Source: Sphingomonadales bacterium (GTDB taxonomy: Bacteria > Pseudomonadota > Alphaproteobacteria > Sphingomonadales > Sphingomonadaceae). From it: DNA of 64,000 nucleotides. This document shows, piece after piece, positions 25,263 through 33,776 of this stretch; positions within the stretch are counted from its first letter, which is position 1, and the number at the start of each line of letters is the position of its first letter. A program made the translations under genes and the position numbers. Below the pieces are notes generated by a model. The model ran no database searches. It was not told where the DNA came from and saw only the letters and a list, made by a program, of their open reading frames with translations. The stretch lies in contig JAIXWO010000018.1 in NCBI GenBank assembly GCA_027491235.1, positions 186,001-250,000 of the forward strand. The letters are read 5' to 3'.

Positions 25263-26309
25263 ATGGCTGGCGTTCTGGACGGGATCACAATCATCGAAAT
25301 GGCAGGCATCGGGCCGGGTCCCTTTGCCGGCATGATGCTGGCCGATCACGGGGCACGGGTCATCCGCATTGAACGCGTTGGCGCGCCCGACATGCAGGGC
25401 CGTGACGTCCTGACCCGCAACCGCGAAGTCATCCAGATCGATACCAAGTCGCCCGAAGGCGTGGCGCAGGTGCGGGACCTTGTGAAGGCCGCTGACGGCA
25501 TCTTCGAAGGCTTCCGCCCCGGCGTGATGGAACGCATGGGCCTTGGCCCTGATATCCTCCTCGCCGACAATCCCAAGCTCGTTTACGGCCGGATGACCGG
25601 ATGGGGTCAGACCGGGCCGCTCGCCATGGCGGCCGGCCATGACATCAACTACATCTCGATCACCGGCAACCTGCACGGCTATGGCCGCCCGGACGGCAAG
25701 CCGACCCCGCCAACCAACGCGATTGGCGATTTCGCAGGCGGCGGCATGATGCTGGCTTTCGGCATGGTGTCCGCGCTTTTGAACGTCGCGCGCGGCGGCA
25801 AGGGGCAGGTGGTCGATGTCGCGATGACCGACGGCGCCTCCATCATTCACGCCATGCAATGGGGCTTCCGTGGTCTTGGCATGTGGGAGGACACGCGCGG
25901 CGTGAACATGCTCGACACAGCCGCGCATTTCTACGACACCTATGAATGCGCCGATGGCAAGTGGATCTCGATCGGGTCGATTGAGCCGCAATTCTACGCG
26001 CTGCTGCGCAAGGCGCTCGGCATCGATGGCGACCCCGCCTTTGATGCCCAGCATGACAAGAGCCAATGGCCGGTGCTCAAGGCCAAGATCACCGACATCT
26101 TCAAGACCAAGACCCGCGACGAATGGTCGGCGATCATGGAAGGCACCGACATCTGCTACGGCTCGATCCAGTCGATGGGCGAGGCACTGAGCCACCCGCA
26201 CAACGTCGCGCGCGGCACCTTCGTTCAGGTGAACGGCGTTGACCAACCGGCGCCTGCGCCGCGCTTCCTCGGCACACCTGCGGCGGAACCCGTTGGACGC
26301 AAAGGCTGA
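25263..26309 (+). CDS. Alpha-methylacyl-CoA racemase (CoA-transferase family III)
   Basis: A 348-residue CaiB/BaiF-fold enzyme. Its catalytic residues line up by number with the Mycobacterium tuberculosis racemase MCR: His126 in GHDINY, Asp156 in IGDFAGGG and Glu241 in SIEPQFY. It also has NMLDTAAHFYDTYEC, typical of racemases rather than CoA transferases. It inverts the 2-methyl centre of branched acyl-CoAs so that beta-oxidation can proceed. Start ATG 25263. Divergent from phaC (149 bases apart) and followed 4 bases later by a thiolase-like gene, suggesting a fatty- or isoprenoid-acid degradation unit. Confidence 0.9.
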   Translation: MAGVLDGITIIEMAGIGPGPFAGMMLADHGARVIRIERVGAPDMQGRDVLTRNREVIQIDTKSPEGVAQVRDLVKAADGIFEGFRPGVMERMGLGPDILLADNPKLVYGRMTGWGQTGPLAMAAGHDINYISITGNLHGYGRPDGKPTPPTNAIGDFAGGGMMLAFGMVSALLNVARGGKGQVVDVAMTDGASIIHAMQWGFRGLGMWEDTRGVNMLDTAAHFYDTYECADGKWISIGSIEPQFYALLRKALGIDGDPAFDAQHDKSQWPVLKAKITDIFKTKTRDEWSAIMEGTDICYGSIQSMGEALSHPHNVARGTFVQVNGVDQPAPAPRFLGTPAAEPVGRKG

Positions 26310-26313
26310 AGCC

Positions 26314-27798
26314 ATGAACACCGATCCCGCCCGCATCCCCGTCATCATCGGCGTTGGCCAGTTTAACGACCGGGAGTGCGTTCATGATGCACTCGGCCTG
26401 ATGGTCGCCGCGCTGGAAAAGGCAGACGAAGATGCAGGCGGTGGCTGGATCGCCGAGCTCGACAGCATCGCGGTCGTCAACCAGATTAGCTTTCCAAAGC
26501 TCGGCAATTGTGCGGAGCATCTGGCGCAGCATTTTGGCCTGACACCCAAGATTGTCGAGCAAACCCCGCACCCGACCGGCGAAAGCCCGGTGCAGTTGCT
26601 CAACGAAGCGGCGAACCGCATCGGTGCAGGCGAGATTTCGGTTGCGGCCATCCTTGGGGCCGAAGCGCTGCGCACGGCGGCGGAACGCGCGCGGGCGGCC
26701 ACGGGTGAGAAGAAGGACGCCTTGCGCGCTGTCGCAACCGGGGGTGCCAAGTCGCTGATGCAGCAGCACGGCCTTGTCGCGCCGACCGATCTCTATCCGC
26801 TCTATGAAAACGCCACACGTGCCGCTTGGGGCCAGTCACTCGCCGAAGCGCAGGCGGAATCCGGCGTGATCTGGGCAGGCATGTCGGCGGTGGCCGCCGC
26901 CAACGAGAACGCCTGGATCCGAAAGCCACAAACGGCAGAGGCCATCACCAGCATTGAGGCGGACAACCGCCCGATCGCCTTCCCCTACCAAAAGCGGATG
27001 GTTGCCAATTCCAGTGTCAATCAGGGCGCAGGCTTCATTGTCACGTCGCTCGCCGTTGCCCGTGCGGCGGGTGTGGCAGAGGCGAACATCATCCATGTTG
27101 GAATGGGTGCGGCCGCGCACGAAACGCACAATATGCTCAAGCGCGATCAATATGTGCAACCCGCAGGCATGGTCGTGACGATCGAGGAAACGCTCAAGCG
27201 CAACAGCCTGACTGCAGCGGACCTCGACCATGTCGAACTCTATTCCTGCTTCCCCTGCGTGCCCAAAATGGCGCGGCGCATCCTCGGCTGGCCGGTCGAT
27301 AAGCCGATCACGGCATTCGGCGGGCTGACCTTCGGCGGAGGACCCATCGGCAACTACATGAGCCACGCCATCGCCTCGATGGTGGATACGCTTCGCGCTG
27401 AACGCGGCACGGCGATGCTGTTCGCCAATGGCGGCTATGCCACGCACTTTCATGGCATCGTCTTGTCAGCAGAGCCATTGCCGGAGGCGACGTTCCCGCA
27501 TGATTATGACGTGAACCCGCTGGCCGATGCGAAGCGTGGGGCTGTCCCCGCGGCGGATGAGGACTATGAAGGCCCCGCTACCATTGAAAGCTACACCGTC
27601 TTTTACAACCGCGACGGCTCTGTGAAGTTCGGCACCATCATCGCGCGGACCAGCGCAGATGCCCGCGTGTTGGCGCGGGTCGATGCGGCGGACGAAGCGA
27701 TGCTGGCGTTTCTGACGGATGGCAAAGTGGAACCGGTCGGTGCGTCGGGCCAGACGGCGCGGGGCGAGGATGGCCTGATCCACTGGCGGGCAGGGTAG
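26314..27798 (+). CDS. Thiolase-like acetyl-CoA acetyltransferase (SCP2-type)
   Basis: A 494-residue thiolase-superfamily protein. It starts MNTDPARIPVIIGVGQFNDRE; the thiolase core includes ELDSIAVVNQIS, SPVQLLNEAANRIGAGEISVAAILGAE and the C-terminal half with VELYSCFPCVPKMA and TFGGGPIGNYMSHAIASMV, where a Gly-rich loop and His are expected. From about residue 420 an extra C-terminal OB-like domain follows (TVFYNRDGSVKFGTIIART), known in SCP2-type thiolase relatives. The usual N-terminal nucleophile context (GACS or similar) is not obvious, so the reaction is uncertain. It begins 4 bases after the racemase gene and is clearly co-transcribed. Confidence 0.82.
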   Translation: MNTDPARIPVIIGVGQFNDRECVHDALGLMVAALEKADEDAGGGWIAELDSIAVVNQISFPKLGNCAEHLAQHFGLTPKIVEQTPHPTGESPVQLLNEAANRIGAGEISVAAILGAEALRTAAERARAATGEKKDALRAVATGGAKSLMQQHGLVAPTDLYPLYENATRAAWGQSLAEAQAESGVIWAGMSAVAAANENAWIRKPQTAEAITSIEADNRPIAFPYQKRMVANSSVNQGAGFIVTSLAVARAAGVAEANIIHVGMGAAAHETHNMLKRDQYVQPAGMVVTIEETLKRNSLTAADLDHVELYSCFPCVPKMARRILGWPVDKPITAFGGLTFGGGPIGNYMSHAIASMVDTLRAERGTAMLFANGGYATHFHGIVLSAEPLPEATFPHDYDVNPLADAKRGAVPAADEDYEGPATIESYTVFYNRDGSVKFGTIIARTSADARVLARVDAADEAMLAFLTDGKVEPVGASGQTARGEDGLIHWRAG

Positions 27799-27816
27799 GG
27801 CGGAGATTCCCAAATT

Positions 27817-27926
27817 GTCATCCTGAACTTGTTTCAGGATCCATGCCGTGATGGCGGGCATATGCTTCAACCGGCGAGAATGCGTTCACTTGTGCGGCAT
27901 GGATGCTGAAACAAGTTCAGCATGAC
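27817..27926. repeat. Inverted pair of CTGAACTTGTTTCAG-type repeats
   Basis: GTCATCCTGAACTTGTTTCAGGATCCATG (27817-27845; each arm is an internal palindrome) is mirrored by a related copy at 27898-27926 in the opposite orientation. The pair fills much of the 246-base gap between the thiolase-like and M13 peptidase genes. Further copies are at 30246-30275, 30375-30403, 30741-30770, 60801-60831 and 60866-60897. Confidence 0.85.
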
Positions 27927-28044
27927 GAGAAGAGGCGCGCCCCTTCGACCGACGCCCTCCCTTTTTCGACAAACGCACGTCGCCCGCTTCACCTGCGGCG
28001 CATTGCGGTCTAGGAAACGCCCAACTTAATCTTGGGAGTCCTCC

Positions 28045-30126
28045 ATGTCTCATCGTTTTCTCGGTAGTGTTGCCGCTCTTGCTCTGCTGGCGGGTGCCGC
28101 GGCCGCAACGCCTGCTTTTGCTGAAACCGTCGCTGCACCGGCGCCTGCCTCGGCACCTGCTGCCAAGCCCCAGCTTGGGGATTGGGGCGTTGACCTGACC
28201 GGCATGGACACGGCCGTAAAGCCGGGCGATGATTTCTATGCTTACGTCAACGGCGCATGGGCCAAGCGCACGGAGATCCCGGCAGATAAGTCAAGCTGGG
28301 GCGGCTTTGGCATTTTGCGCGACCTGTCGGACACGCGCACCCGCGCTATCATTGATGATGTGTCGAAGCAGACCAATGCAGCGGGCAGCTCTGCCCAGAA
28401 GGTGGGTGATTTCTACGCCAGCTTCATGGACGAAGCCGCCATTGAAGCACGCGGGGCGGCACCCCTGAAGCCGGAACTGGCGAAGATCGACGCCATCAAA
28501 TCCCGCAGCGATCTCGCCCGCGCCTTTGGTGAGGCGATCCGCCTTGGCATCGGGTCTCCCGTCGCAATCGGCGTCGAGCAGGACCTGAAGGACAACACCA
28601 AATATTCGGCTTATGTCAGCCAGGGCGGCCTCGGCATGCCGGACCGCGATTATTATCTGGTCGATAATGACCGGTTCAAGGACATGCGCGTCAAGTACAA
28701 GGCGCACATCGCAAACCTCTTCCGCCTGACCGGCGTGCCCGAAGCGGAGGCCAAGGCAAAAGCGGAAGCCGTCTATGCGTTGGAAGCAAAGATCGCCCAG
28801 ACGCATTGGACGTCTGCGGAATCGCGTCAGATTGATAAGATGTACAACCCCATGGCGGTGAAGGACCTTGCCAAGGCCTATCCCGGCCTGGCTTGGCCGC
28901 GTTACATCTCTGAGGCCCATCTGGGTGGCCAGCAGACGCTGATCATGACGCAGCCGAGCGCCATCAAGGGCGCGACGCAACTGATTGCCAAGGAGCCGCT
29001 TTCGGTCTGGAAGGACTATCTGAAGTTCCACCTGATCGCCGATGCCGCGCCTTATCTGTCCAAGGCGTTCGTTGATGAGCGGTTCCAGTGGAGCAAGGCG
29101 CTGACTGGCACGCCAAAGTTGAAGGACCGCTGGAAGCGCGGTGTGGACCTCGTCAACGGGTCGCTCGGCGAAGCGGTTGGTGAAATCTACGTCGCCCGTT
29201 ATTTCCCGCCCGAAGCCAAGGCGAAGGCAGATGAGCTGGTCAAGAACCTCATCAAGGCCATGGATGTCCGTCTTGCCAAGCTGGAGTGGATGGCGCCGGA
29301 AACCAAGGAAAAGGCCCGCGAAAAGCTCGCCGCCTTCCGCCCGAAAATTGGCTATCCCGATAAGTGGCGGGATTATTCTGCGCTGAAGGTCGACCGGGGT
29401 GACCTGTGGGGCAATGTCGTGCGGGCGACTGAGTTTGAATATGACCGGCAGATTGGAAAGATTGGCAAGCCCGTTGACCGCGACGAATGGTTCATGACGC
29501 CGCAGACGGTGAACGCCTATGCCAATCCGCTGATGAATGAGATCGTCTTCCCCGCTGCCATCCTGCAGCCGCCCTTCTTTGATCCGAATGCCGACGACGC
29601 GGTCAACTATGGCGGCATCGGCGCTGTCATCGGCCATGAAATCAGCCATCATTTTGACGATCAGGGCAGCAAGTTCGACATGAAGGGCAACATGGTCGAA
29701 TGGTGGACGAAGGACGACATCAAGAAGTTCGAAGCGCTTACCAAGCGTGTGGTGGATCAGTACGCGCAATATGAGCCGCTGCCGGGCAAGAAGGTGAATG
29801 GCGATCTGACTTTGGGCGAGAACATGGCCGATCTGGCCGGCGCCACTATCGCCTATGATGCCTATAAGCTGTCGCTTGCCGGCAAGACGCCCAAGGTGCT
29901 GAACGGCTTCAACGACGATCAGCGCTTCTTCTTGGGCTTCGGCCAAATCTGGCAGAACAAGCAGCGCGAGGCGGTGTTGCTCCAGCAGCTCACCACCGAT
30001 CCGCACACACCGGGGCAGTTCCGCCCCTATGTCGTGCGCAATCTTGATGCCTGGTATGACGCCTTTGGCGTGAAGCCGGGCGACAAGTTCTACCTGAAAC
30101 CGGAAGACCGCGCGCGGGTTTGGTAA
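28045..30126 (+). CDS. M13 family zinc metallopeptidase (neprilysin-like)
   Basis: A 693-residue secreted or periplasmic endopeptidase of the neprilysin/PepO family. The signal peptide is about 26 residues (FLGSVAALALLAGAAAATPAFA). The zinc site is HEISH (His531, Glu532, His535) inside VIGHEISHHFDDQGS, and the third ligand is Glu592 in GENMADLAG. The substrate-binding NAYANPLMNEIVFPAAILQ segment precedes it, and the C-terminus ends DRARVW, the family's terminal xVW without the usual Cys. Start ATG 28045 follows GGGAG. It stands alone between repeat clusters. Confidence 0.94.
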   Translation: MSHRFLGSVAALALLAGAAAATPAFAETVAAPAPASAPAAKPQLGDWGVDLTGMDTAVKPGDDFYAYVNGAWAKRTEIPADKSSWGGFGILRDLSDTRTRAIIDDVSKQTNAAGSSAQKVGDFYASFMDEAAIEARGAAPLKPELAKIDAIKSRSDLARAFGEAIRLGIGSPVAIGVEQDLKDNTKYSAYVSQGGLGMPDRDYYLVDNDRFKDMRVKYKAHIANLFRLTGVPEAEAKAKAEAVYALEAKIAQTHWTSAESRQIDKMYNPMAVKDLAKAYPGLAWPRYISEAHLGGQQTLIMTQPSAIKGATQLIAKEPLSVWKDYLKFHLIADAAPYLSKAFVDERFQWSKALTGTPKLKDRWKRGVDLVNGSLGEAVGEIYVARYFPPEAKAKADELVKNLIKAMDVRLAKLEWMAPETKEKAREKLAAFRPKIGYPDKWRDYSALKVDRGDLWGNVVRATEFEYDRQIGKIGKPVDRDEWFMTPQTVNAYANPLMNEIVFPAAILQPPFFDPNADDAVNYGGIGAVIGHEISHHFDDQGSKFDMKGNMVEWWTKDDIKKFEALTKRVVDQYAQYEPLPGKKVNGDLTLGENMADLAGATIAYDAYKLSLAGKTPKVLNGFNDDQRFFLGFGQIWQNKQREAVLLQQLTTDPHTPGQFRPYVVRNLDAWYDAFGVKPGDKFYLKPEDRARVW

Positions 30127-30415
30127 CGGTTTAGGGCGCGCAGAGACGGAGAGAGCGCAGAGGGTTATAGATCCTCCCCCGATTGGGGGGATTTGGGTCC
30201 TCCGCGTCCTTGCGTCTTTGCGCGCACCTGGCGGCCTTGACGCCAATGGATCCTGAACCAAGTTCAGGATGACGGTTGGAGGGGAGTTCCCCACCGTCGC
30301 GGGAATGACGATGGGCGGGGGCGGCGGTCGGGATTGCATCAAGCCCCTCCGCGTCTCCGCGTGAAACTCCCCCTCGTCATGCTGAACTTGTTTCAGCATC
30401 CATTCGCACAAAGGC
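30127..30415. repeat. Repeat-rich gap with hairpin elements
   Basis: No gene is visible here. The gap holds GCGCGCAGAGACGGAG (about 30137-30152), matched in reverse by CGTCTTTGCGCGC (about 30212-30224), a CTGAAC-type palindrome at 30246-30275 and another at 30375-30403. A half copy of the CGCGGGAATGACG family lies near 30297-30310, and CCTCCGCGTCTCCGCGTG is near 30345-30362. These look like REP-type elements stacked side by side. Confidence 0.65.
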
Positions 30416-30721
30416 TCAAGAAAAGGGCTCAAACCCGAAATCGACCGCAAGGTCGTGCCAATCCTGATTGTCCTGTTCGATCAGATTGATCTTCCAGTCG
30501 CGACGCCAGTTTTTCAGCTGCTTTTCCCGTGCAATGGCGGAAGGCATGTCCGAAAACATCTCATAGCGGACGAGCCGGTGAACACCGTGGTCGGTCGTAA
30601 AACCGGCCACGGCGCCGGTCCGGTGCTGGTAAAGCCGCTGGATCAAATCGCTGGTCACGCCGATGTAAATCGTTCCATGTCGCCCGCTGGCGAGTATGTA
30701 TACGCACGGCTGCTTTGCCAT
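30416..30721 (-). CDS. GIY-YIG domain protein bracketed by inverted repeats
   Basis: A 101-residue single-domain protein of the UvrC/URI GIY-YIG nuclease superfamily (COG2827-like). The signature is split as VYILAS then GTIYIGVTSD, followed by LIQRLYQHR (the catalytic Arg context) and later AIAREKQLKNW (the Glu context). Such short proteins are common in bacteria and their role is unclear. The gene is tightly enclosed by two inverted copies of the same repeat: one ends 12 bases after the stop (30375-30403) and one begins 20 bases before the start (30741-30770). That is unlike the other genes here and may mean the unit moves or is maintained with the repeats. Confidence 0.87.
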   Translation of the reverse strand: MAKQPCVYILASGRHGTIYIGVTSDLIQRLYQHRTGAVAGFTTDHGVHRLVRYEMFSDMPSAIAREKQLKNWRRDWKINLIEQDNQDWHDLAVDFGFEPFS

Positions 30722-30740
30722 GCTTCCAAGGCTAGGTGTT

Positions 30741-30770
30741 CATGGATGCTGAAACAAGTTCAGCATGACG
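30741..30770. repeat. CTGAAC-type repeat upstream of the GIY-YIG gene
   Basis: CATGGATGCTGAAACAAGTTCAGCATGACG, an internal palindrome, is the inverted counterpart of 30375-30403. The remaining gap up to 31049 shows no gene; just before the transporter start CCCCT-aagga-AGGGG (31009-31022) could form a small hairpin over the leader. Confidence 0.82.
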
Positions 30771-31049
30771 GCTTTCAGAAATTCCATCTCCCCATCTCCC
30801 CCCGCACATCATTTTTCGCTTTCCTACAGCCCACAATTTATGCCAGCATCCATCCATGCCCGCGACTGACCGCCGCCGCTGCCTCTCCGAAGTTGAACCT
30901 TTCCTACAAACCCCGGTTTTCAAGGCGTCGAGGCCCTCAACTTCCTCCACTTCCAAACCTTTGAGCGTCGGCGCGGGCGCGATGCGCTTGCTCCGCAGGC
31001 GGGATTGCCCCTAAGGAAGGGGGGCATAAAGATACCCCGGGGGAGCGTC

Positions 31050-32633
31050 ATGGCGACAGAACAAGACCAGATTGTAATCGATGCAAAGCGGGACCGGCTG
31101 GTCATTACGGCCTCGTCGCTGGGCACGGTGTTCGAATGGTATGATTTCTTCGTCTATGGCATCCTCGGCGCGCTGATCGGGCGGCTGTTCTTCCCGTCGG
31201 ATAACCCGACAGCGGCCACGCTTGCTTCGCTGGCCGTGTTCGGCGCGGGCTTTGGCGTCCGTCCTCTGGGTGCCATCGTCTTTGGCTATCTGGGGGATAA
31301 GGTTGGGCGGAAATATACGTTCCTCATCACCATCTCTCTGATGGGCGGCGCGACGGCGGCGATCGGGTTCTTGCCGACCTATGAGTCGATTGGCATTTGG
31401 GCGGCGGCCTTCCTGTTGATCCTGCGCTGTCTGCAAGGTCTGGCGCTGGGCGGCGAATATGGGGGGGCGGCGATCTACGTTGCGGAACACGCGCCTAAGG
31501 GAAAGCGTGGGCAGTATACGAGCTGGATTCAGGCGTCGGTTGCGGGTGGGTTCCTGCTGGCAGTGATCGTCGTGCTCGTGACCCGCACGTCGATGAGCAA
31601 CGAAGCCTTTGAAAGCTGGGGCTGGCGCGTGCCGTTCATCATCTCGCTCTTCCTGCTCGGTGTTTCGCTCTACATCCGCATGATGTTGTCGGAGAGCCCG
31701 GTCTTCAAGGCGATGAAGGCCGCGGGCACGACATCGCACAATCCGTTTCTCGAAAGCTTCCAATATCCGGGCAATGTGAAGCGCATTTTTGTGGCGCTGT
31801 TTGGCGTCGCAGCGGGCCTGACGGTGATCTATTACACATCGCAGTTCGGAACGCTTTACTTCCTCACCGGCACAGCACGCGTGCCGGAAACCGATGCGCT
31901 GTCCTATATGGCGGTCGGTGCGCTGCTCGCAGCGCCGCTTTACGTGGCGGCGGGCTGGCTCTCCGATCACTATGGGCGCAAGCGTATCCTGTTGATCGGT
32001 TATGCGCTGACCATCTTCCTGACTTTCCCGCTGTTCCACATGATGGCGGACGCGGCCAATCCGGCACTTGCACGGGCAACGCAATCCTCTCCGGTCACGC
32101 TCGTCTCGCCGGACTGTGAGTTCAGCGTCTTTGCCAGCAAGCAGACGACGGAATGTGGCAAGGCGCTCGCCTTCCTGTCAAAGCGCGGCATCAGCTATAC
32201 CAAGGCAAATGGGGAGAGTGTGGCGCTGAAAGTGGGATCATCTGAAGTCGCGGGCTTTGATGAAAAGGCTTATGTCGCCGCGCTGGAGGCTGCAGGCTAT
32301 CCCGACAAGTCGGACCCGGATTTACGCCAGCCGTTCAAGATCATCCTCGCGGTCGCCGTCCTCGTGGCCCTGTCTGCGATGACATATGGCCAGGTCGCGG
32401 CGATCCTTGTTGAGATGTTCCCGGCGCGTATCCGCTACACCTCCATGTCGATCCCTTACCATATCGGGGCCGGTTACTTCGGCGGGTTCCTGCCCTTCAT
32501 CTCACAATATATCGTGGTGAAGACGGGTGGGACCTTCATGGGCCTGTGGTACACCGTCGGCGTCGTCGCGATGGCGTTTATCGTGTCGGCCATCTGGCTT
32601 CCGGAAACGTCGGGCAAGGAAGATTTGGACTGA
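31050..32633 (+). CDS. MFS transporter, metabolite:H+ symporter type
   Basis: A 527-residue major facilitator with twelve predicted spans. The N-terminal SSLGTVFEWYDFFVYG and the loop GYLGDKVGRKYTFL are the marks of the MHS family (ProP, KgtP, ShiA relatives), which co-import organic acids or osmolytes with protons. Between the two halves near residue 345 there is an unusually long hydrophilic insert with cysteines (SPDCEFSVFASKQTTECGKALAFL and beyond), about 90 residues long. ATG 31050 has GGGGGAG 5 bases upstream; an open frame to 31005 is ignored. It is followed by alr on the same strand, 28 bases downstream. Confidence 0.88.
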   Translation: MATEQDQIVIDAKRDRLVITASSLGTVFEWYDFFVYGILGALIGRLFFPSDNPTAATLASLAVFGAGFGVRPLGAIVFGYLGDKVGRKYTFLITISLMGGATAAIGFLPTYESIGIWAAAFLLILRCLQGLALGGEYGGAAIYVAEHAPKGKRGQYTSWIQASVAGGFLLAVIVVLVTRTSMSNEAFESWGWRVPFIISLFLLGVSLYIRMMLSESPVFKAMKAAGTTSHNPFLESFQYPGNVKRIFVALFGVAAGLTVIYYTSQFGTLYFLTGTARVPETDALSYMAVGALLAAPLYVAAGWLSDHYGRKRILLIGYALTIFLTFPLFHMMADAANPALARATQSSPVTLVSPDCEFSVFASKQTTECGKALAFLSKRGISYTKANGESVALKVGSSEVAGFDEKAYVAALEAAGYPDKSDPDLRQPFKIILAVAVLVALSAMTYGQVAAILVEMFPARIRYTSMSIPYHIGAGYFGGFLPFISQYIVVKTGGTFMGLWYTVGVVAMAFIVSAIWLPETSGKEDLD

Positions 32634-32661
32634 GGCGGGCGGGTTGGCTATTGCGCCGGAG

Positions 32662-33678
32662 ATGACTGCTCCCCTGCGATTGCGCCTTGATGGCGATGCC
32701 CTTGTCCATAACTGGCGCTGGTTAAAGGCGGCAGGTGGTGCGGCGGCCTGTGGCGCTGCGGTGAAGGCCAATGGCTATGGCCTTGGGGCAGTGGATGTGA
32801 CGACTCGGCTGCTGGAGGCGGGGTGTCGCGATTTCTTCGTGGCCACTTGGGCAGAGGCGGCCGAGGTCGCGCCGCTCCTGCCGGAGGACGCGCGCCTCTC
32901 CGTCTTTCACGGAGTGCGGGAAGCGGACATGGCGGCAGCTTTGGCCTCCCGCGCACGTCCGGTGCTGAATACGGCTGAACAAGTCGCCCGATGGAAGCCG
33001 ACAGGGCGCGACTGTGATGTGATGATCGACACGGGCATGAACCGGTTGGGCCTCGCGTCCGGCACCGATCTTTCGGGGCTCAACGCCCACACGCTGATGA
33101 GCCACCTCGCTTCTGCTGATCAGGATGTCGCGCAGAACGGTAGGCAACTCTCACTGTTTCGCGATGCGGCAGCGACGATTGCGGCGCAGCGCTATAGCCT
33201 CGCCAATTCGGCCGGCATCTGCCTTGGGTCGGATTACCATTTTGGCCTGACGCGGCCCGGCCTCGCGCTTTACGGAGGTCTTCCGCGCGGCGAGGCAGCG
33301 GGCCAGATCCGCCCGGTGATCGCCGTCGAAGCCGAAGTGCTCCAGCGCCGCCGCATCGAGGTGGGCGAGAGCGTGGGCTATAACGCGACCTTCACCGCCG
33401 ATCAGCCGATGGAGCTGGCCATCCTGAATATCGGCTATGCCGATGGCTATCTGCGCGCCTTTTCGGGCAAGGGCACAGCAGGCGGGGGGCGTTTCCCCGT
33501 CATCGGGCGCGTGTCGATGGATTTGATCGCGATTGATGTCAGCACCGCGCCCGACACGGCAGAAGGGGACTGGGTCGACATCGACTATGATCTGCCGTCT
33601 GCCGCCGTTGTCTCCGGCCTGTCCCAATATGAATTGCTGACGCTGCTCGGCCGTCGATTTGAGCGGATCTGGCACTAA
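32662..33678 (+). CDS. alr: Alanine racemase
   Basis: A 338-residue PLP enzyme making D-alanine for peptidoglycan. The PLP lysine is Lys35 in AAVKANGYGLG; the second catalytic base Tyr is in the GYNATF motif; MIDTGMNRLGL and VSMDLIAIDV are family marks. ATG 32662 gives the usual N-terminus (LRLRLDGDALVHNW), but GGAG directly abuts it, so the in-frame TTG at 32644 is a possible true start adding six residues. Length is slightly short of the usual 360-370. Downstream is the PHA regulator phaR. Confidence 0.93.
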   Translation: MTAPLRLRLDGDALVHNWRWLKAAGGAAACGAAVKANGYGLGAVDVTTRLLEAGCRDFFVATWAEAAEVAPLLPEDARLSVFHGVREADMAAALASRARPVLNTAEQVARWKPTGRDCDVMIDTGMNRLGLASGTDLSGLNAHTLMSHLASADQDVAQNGRQLSLFRDAAATIAAQRYSLANSAGICLGSDYHFGLTRPGLALYGGLPRGEAAGQIRPVIAVEAEVLQRRRIEVGESVGYNATFTADQPMELAILNIGYADGYLRAFSGKGTAGGGRFPVIGRVSMDLIAIDVSTAPDTAEGDWVDIDYDLPSAAVVSGLSQYELLTLLGRRFERIWH

Positions 33679-33684
33679 TCCATA

Positions 33685-33748
33685 TTGCGCAGATGTTGCG
33701 CAGCATGGCCAAATGTTGCAGTGCAATAGTCTGTGGTGCTATGCAGCA
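33685..33748. promoter_or_regulatory. TGC-rich operator candidate ahead of phaR
   Basis: TTGCGCAG occurs twice exactly 11 bases apart (33685-33692, 33696-33703), then the palindrome TTGCA-g-TGCAA (33716-33726), then TGCT-atgc-AGCA (33737-33748), all within 92 bases before phaR. PhaR proteins of other bacteria bind TGC/GCA-rich repeats and repress their own genes, so this is a likely autoregulatory region. Confidence 0.55.
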
Positions 33749-33776
33749 TTTGTTCTTGGGATAGAAATGGATTCAC

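Noticed and set aside
25242-26348. 368-codon frame opposite the racemase gene
   Set aside because: Antisense to an enzyme whose three catalytic residues are all in place; no recognisable motif in the antisense product.
30127-30415. Possible CRISPR array from repeated motifs
   Set aside because: The repeats are inverted pairs with irregular spacing and no uniform spacers; no cas genes are in the window.
28291-30450. A 719-codon open frame opposite the M13 peptidase gene
   Set aside because: It runs antisense through a clear HExxH metallopeptidase and reads as Arg/Asp/Gly-rich text with no domain. Long antisense frames are common in GC-rich DNA.
30375-30770. Insertion sequence around the GIY-YIG gene
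   Set aside because: No transposase or target-site duplication is visible; it is reported only as a repeat-bracketed gene.
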